A stretch of 64,000 nucleotides of DNA from assembly GCF_017874535.1 (NCBI RefSeq), contig NZ_JAGGLS010000003.1:1-64000 (forward strand), in the 5' to 3' direction. The notes under the pieces are model-generated. The model was not told where the DNA came from. It saw only the letters and a program-made list of their open reading frames with translations, and made no database searches. Both the position numbers and the translations under genes were made by a program. The DNA is from Anaerococcus nagyae (GTDB lineage Bacteria > Bacillota > Clostridia > Tissierellales > Peptoniphilaceae). Shown here piece after piece: positions 61,905 through 64,000 of the stretch (positions within the stretch are counted from its first letter, which is position 1; each line of letters begins with the position of its first letter).

Positions 61905-63814
61905 TATTTTAAATATCCATCAAACCATTTTTTAATTTCTTTTAGTCTTTTTATTCTAGCGTGTGGCTTACCAGATCTAGATAGTTCGTGGTTTTCGCCG
62001 TGAAATACGTACATTTTTGTATCAACTCCATTTAGCTTTAGCTTATTATACATTTGCAAGCCTTGTTCAAGTGGACAGCGATAGTCTTCATCTGAATGAA
62101 TAAATAGGGTTGGTGTTTTAGCCTTATCAGCATATTTTATAGGAGACTGATCCCACATTTTTTCTAAAGAATCCCACGGATTGGCATTTGTTTGATCTGA
62201 TCCAAAATAATACCCGATATCACTTACTCCATAAAAACTTGTCCAATTTGATATGGATCTTTGGGAACAGGCAGCCTTAAATCTATCAGTATGTCCTATA
62301 ATCCAGTTAGTCATAAATCCACCATAAGAGCCTCCGTAGACTCCTAGGTTCTTATTATCTATTTGTGGATATTTTTCTATAGCAATATCTACAAATTTCA
62401 TAAGATCATTATAGTCTACCTCTCCGTATCTTCCTCTTATATCAGAGAACTTAACTCCATTACCACTTGATCCATGAGGATTGGTATAGATAACTATATA
62501 TCCATCATTGGCAAGGACTTGATGTTCGTGGTGGAAAATATGACTAAATTCAGTCTTTGGTCCACCATGTACGCTTAGAATGGTAGGATATTTTTTGCTC
62601 TTATCAAAGTTAGTAGGTAAAAGTACAAATCCAATTAAATTATCACCATTGGATTCAAATTCAAAAGTTTCTATTTTGCCTAGTTTAGTTTCGATTTTAT
62701 TTTCTAGAAGAATTTCATCTGAATCTTTTTTCTTTAATTGACTTAAAGTATCTTTTTCCATGCTTAGATAGTAAAGTTCATTATTTTTGATGGCAAAATC
62801 TTCAACTTCTGCATTGATTTCTTTTTTAAGATTACCATTGATGTCAATAGAATAAAGCTTAGTAGTTTCTTTTTCTGTCACTACAAAATATAATCTATTA
62901 TTTTCTACAGTAAAAGTATTGCTACCACCAAATCGTACATCAGTTCCTAGGCTGTTGCCAAAGGCCATATCAAAATTTTTATCAGTTATCTTTTCGTAGT
63001 TACCATCATAATCGCATACATATATAAAAGAATCTTCATTGACTCCACCTTTTTTCATATCCGTAGCTACGAAGATAATCTTATTTTCTATGAAATTTGC
63101 AGTAAAGTAAGAGAAACTATTTTCTATTATGATTTTTTCTTTACCTGTTTTGATATCTAAAAGTATTAGGTCTTCATAAAGTTCCATTACTTTATTTTTA
63201 TCATACCTAGTTCTTATATAAATAGCTTTGCTATTATCTTTATTTAAATCAATGCTATATATATCATTATATAGATCAAAATTTGTAATTTTTTTAAGTT
63301 CATTCTTAGCATTATTATATAAATAATAAGCACCCTTATGATCTTTTACATAACTACTGCCGTTGTTCCAAAATGGTAGGCTAGTTAATTCCTCAAAATA
63401 TTTATTTTCTTTTTCTTTGTCTTTTTCTTCTTTAGATTTTTTTTCGCTTGCTCTTACTAGGAATAAATCTTTTTTAAGCCATTTTATAGAAGAAACATCT
63501 TTTTTGATTTCAAAGGCTTTTTTTCCTACGCCAGGACCATCAATTATGTTAAAAATGTCTTTATCTTCCTCTGATTTTACTTTATATATAAAATTAGAAT
63601 CTTTATTAAAAGTAAAAATAGAGGCATTCTTTTGGTTGGTCACAGGATAATTTTTATTATCATTAGTGTCATAAATCCAAAGGTCAGATTCGTATTTATT
63701 ATTATCATAATTAGCGTTAGTTTTTTTATAGGCTAGCTTATTTCCATCATCAGAAATATGAAGTTCTGATAAAAAGTCATAGGCTAAAATATCTTTAATC
63801 TTTGTTTTGCTCAT
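61904..63814 (-). CDS. S9-family acylaminoacyl/prolyl oligopeptidase-like peptidase
   Basis: About 636 aa. N-terminal beta-propeller (about 1-380) and a C-terminal alpha/beta hydrolase: SVHGGPKTEF, nucleophile GGSYGGFMTNW (about 490), then Asp in HSDEDYRCPLEQG and His in GENHELSRSG. Cytoplasmic, as no signal is seen. It cleaves short or N-acylated peptides. ATG 63814 follows GGAGG. The stop overlaps the next start (TAATG). Confidence 0.9.
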   Translation of the reverse strand: MSKTKIKDILAYDFLSELHISDDGNKLAYKKTNANYDNNKYESDLWIYDTNDNKNYPVTNQKNASIFTFNKDSNFIYKVKSEEDKDIFNIIDGPGVGKKAFEIKKDVSSIKWLKKDLFLVRASEKKSKEEKDKEKENKYFEELTSLPFWNNGSSYVKDHKGAYYLYNNAKNELKKITNFDLYNDIYSIDLNKDNSKAIYIRTRYDKNKVMELYEDLILLDIKTGKEKIIIENSFSYFTANFIENKIIFVATDMKKGGVNEDSFIYVCDYDGNYEKITDKNFDMAFGNSLGTDVRFGGSNTFTVENNRLYFVVTEKETTKLYSIDINGNLKKEINAEVEDFAIKNNELYYLSMEKDTLSQLKKKDSDEILLENKIETKLGKIETFEFESNGDNLIGFVLLPTNFDKSKKYPTILSVHGGPKTEFSHIFHHEHQVLANDGYIVIYTNPHGSSGNGVKFSDIRGRYGEVDYNDLMKFVDIAIEKYPQIDNKNLGVYGGSYGGFMTNWIIGHTDRFKAACSQRSISNWTSFYGVSDIGYYFGSDQTNANPWDSLEKMWDQSPIKYADKAKTPTLFIHSDEDYRCPLEQGLQMYNKLKLNGVDTKMYVFHGENHELSRSGKPHARIKRLKEIKKWFDGYLK

Positions 63815-63930
63815 AGTTTCCTCCAATTATTAATCTAATTATACATTATTTTATAAATATTTTAAATTGCATACGTTTGCATAATTACGGTTTAGGGTAT
63901 CTATATAAAAAGAAAAGAGGAGATGATTTT

Positions 63931-64000
63931 ATGAAGATTAATCTTAGAGGTAAAAATATTAATATTACTGATGATATTAAGTACGAAGCAGAGAGAAAGT
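63931..64000 (+). CDS. hpf: ribosome hibernation promoting factor, 5' part
   Basis: The first 23 codons, MKINLRGKNINITDDIKYEA, match the N-terminus of the HPF/RaiA (sigma-54 modulation) family, which dimerises or shields ribosomes in stationary phase. SD GAGGAG is 9 nt upstream. The gene runs off the right edge. Confidence 0.8.
   Translation, partial: MKINLRGKNINITDDIKYEAERK

Overview
This is an AT-rich chromosomal window from a low-G+C Gram-positive anaerobe. Gene content and order (queD-queE, ylxM-ffh-rpsP-khpA-rimM-trmD-rplS, rbgA-rnhB-yraN-dprA-topA, gdpP-rplI-dnaB, two T-box leaders, D-Asp cross-bridge genes) fit the Firmicutes, most likely Peptoniphilaceae and perhaps Anaerococcus. The genus is an inference from protein flavour, not a search result.

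Layout. 1-2136 is the end of an rRNA operon (23S 3' end, 5S) followed by eleven tRNA genes and a terminator. 2167-3145 is queD-queE (7-deazaguanine synthesis). 3359-6428 is the wreck of a type I-C CRISPR-Cas locus: a cas3 reading frame joined in frame to the last ~75 codons of cas1, a frameshifted cas2 and a two-repeat array. 6603-11901 holds htrA and the SRP/ribosome operon, whose promoter carries a matched pair of palindromes. 11902-16624 interrupts a normally conserved gene order with a palindromic mobile element, decayed genes, an aminotransferase and a PEP-carboxykinase-like P-loop protein. 16625-21574 resumes with rbgA-rnhB-yraN-dprA-topA. 21590-24277 is a YtrA-type GntR-regulated ABC transporter with a clear operator, followed by mscL with a zinc-ribbon tail.

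24999-37813 is mostly housekeeping: CoA pyrophosphatase, a nucleotidyltransferase-like protein, DacA, tRNA-Arg, TadA, a D-2-hydroxyacid dehydrogenase, uridine kinase, glycogen branching enzyme, ApbE, a DUF1846 protein and a metallophosphoesterase. 37938-41423 is a T-box-controlled ABC importer. The specifier and the discriminator-pairing base together point to tRNA-Cys, so it is probably a sulfur-source importer. 41662-49245 is a c-di-AMP phosphodiesterase and replication operon (DUF2232, gdpP, rplI, dnaB, acetyltransferase, dnaD, dnaI, nnrE). A Ser T-box precedes serS at 52104-53633.

53640-55445 is a decayed island: a matrixin-like metalloprotease pseudogene and a lipoprotein gene between two related relics of a transposase 5' end. 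55443-59377 is a cell-envelope group: an OatA-like acyltransferase and a divergent aspartate racemase/D-aspartate ligase pair. 59459-64000 holds a lipoprotein, a YihY membrane protein joined in frame to 5-formyltetrahydrofolate cyclo-ligase, an S9 peptidase and the start of a ribosome hibernation factor.

The strongest leads are the Cas3-Cas1 chimera, the paired GTCAAG-N7-CTTGAC sites at the ylxM-ffh promoter, the Cys T-box transporter with its His-rich lipoprotein, and the YihY/cyclo-ligase joint reading frame with an internal Shine-Dalgarno. No complete, clearly undescribed defence or mobile system was found.
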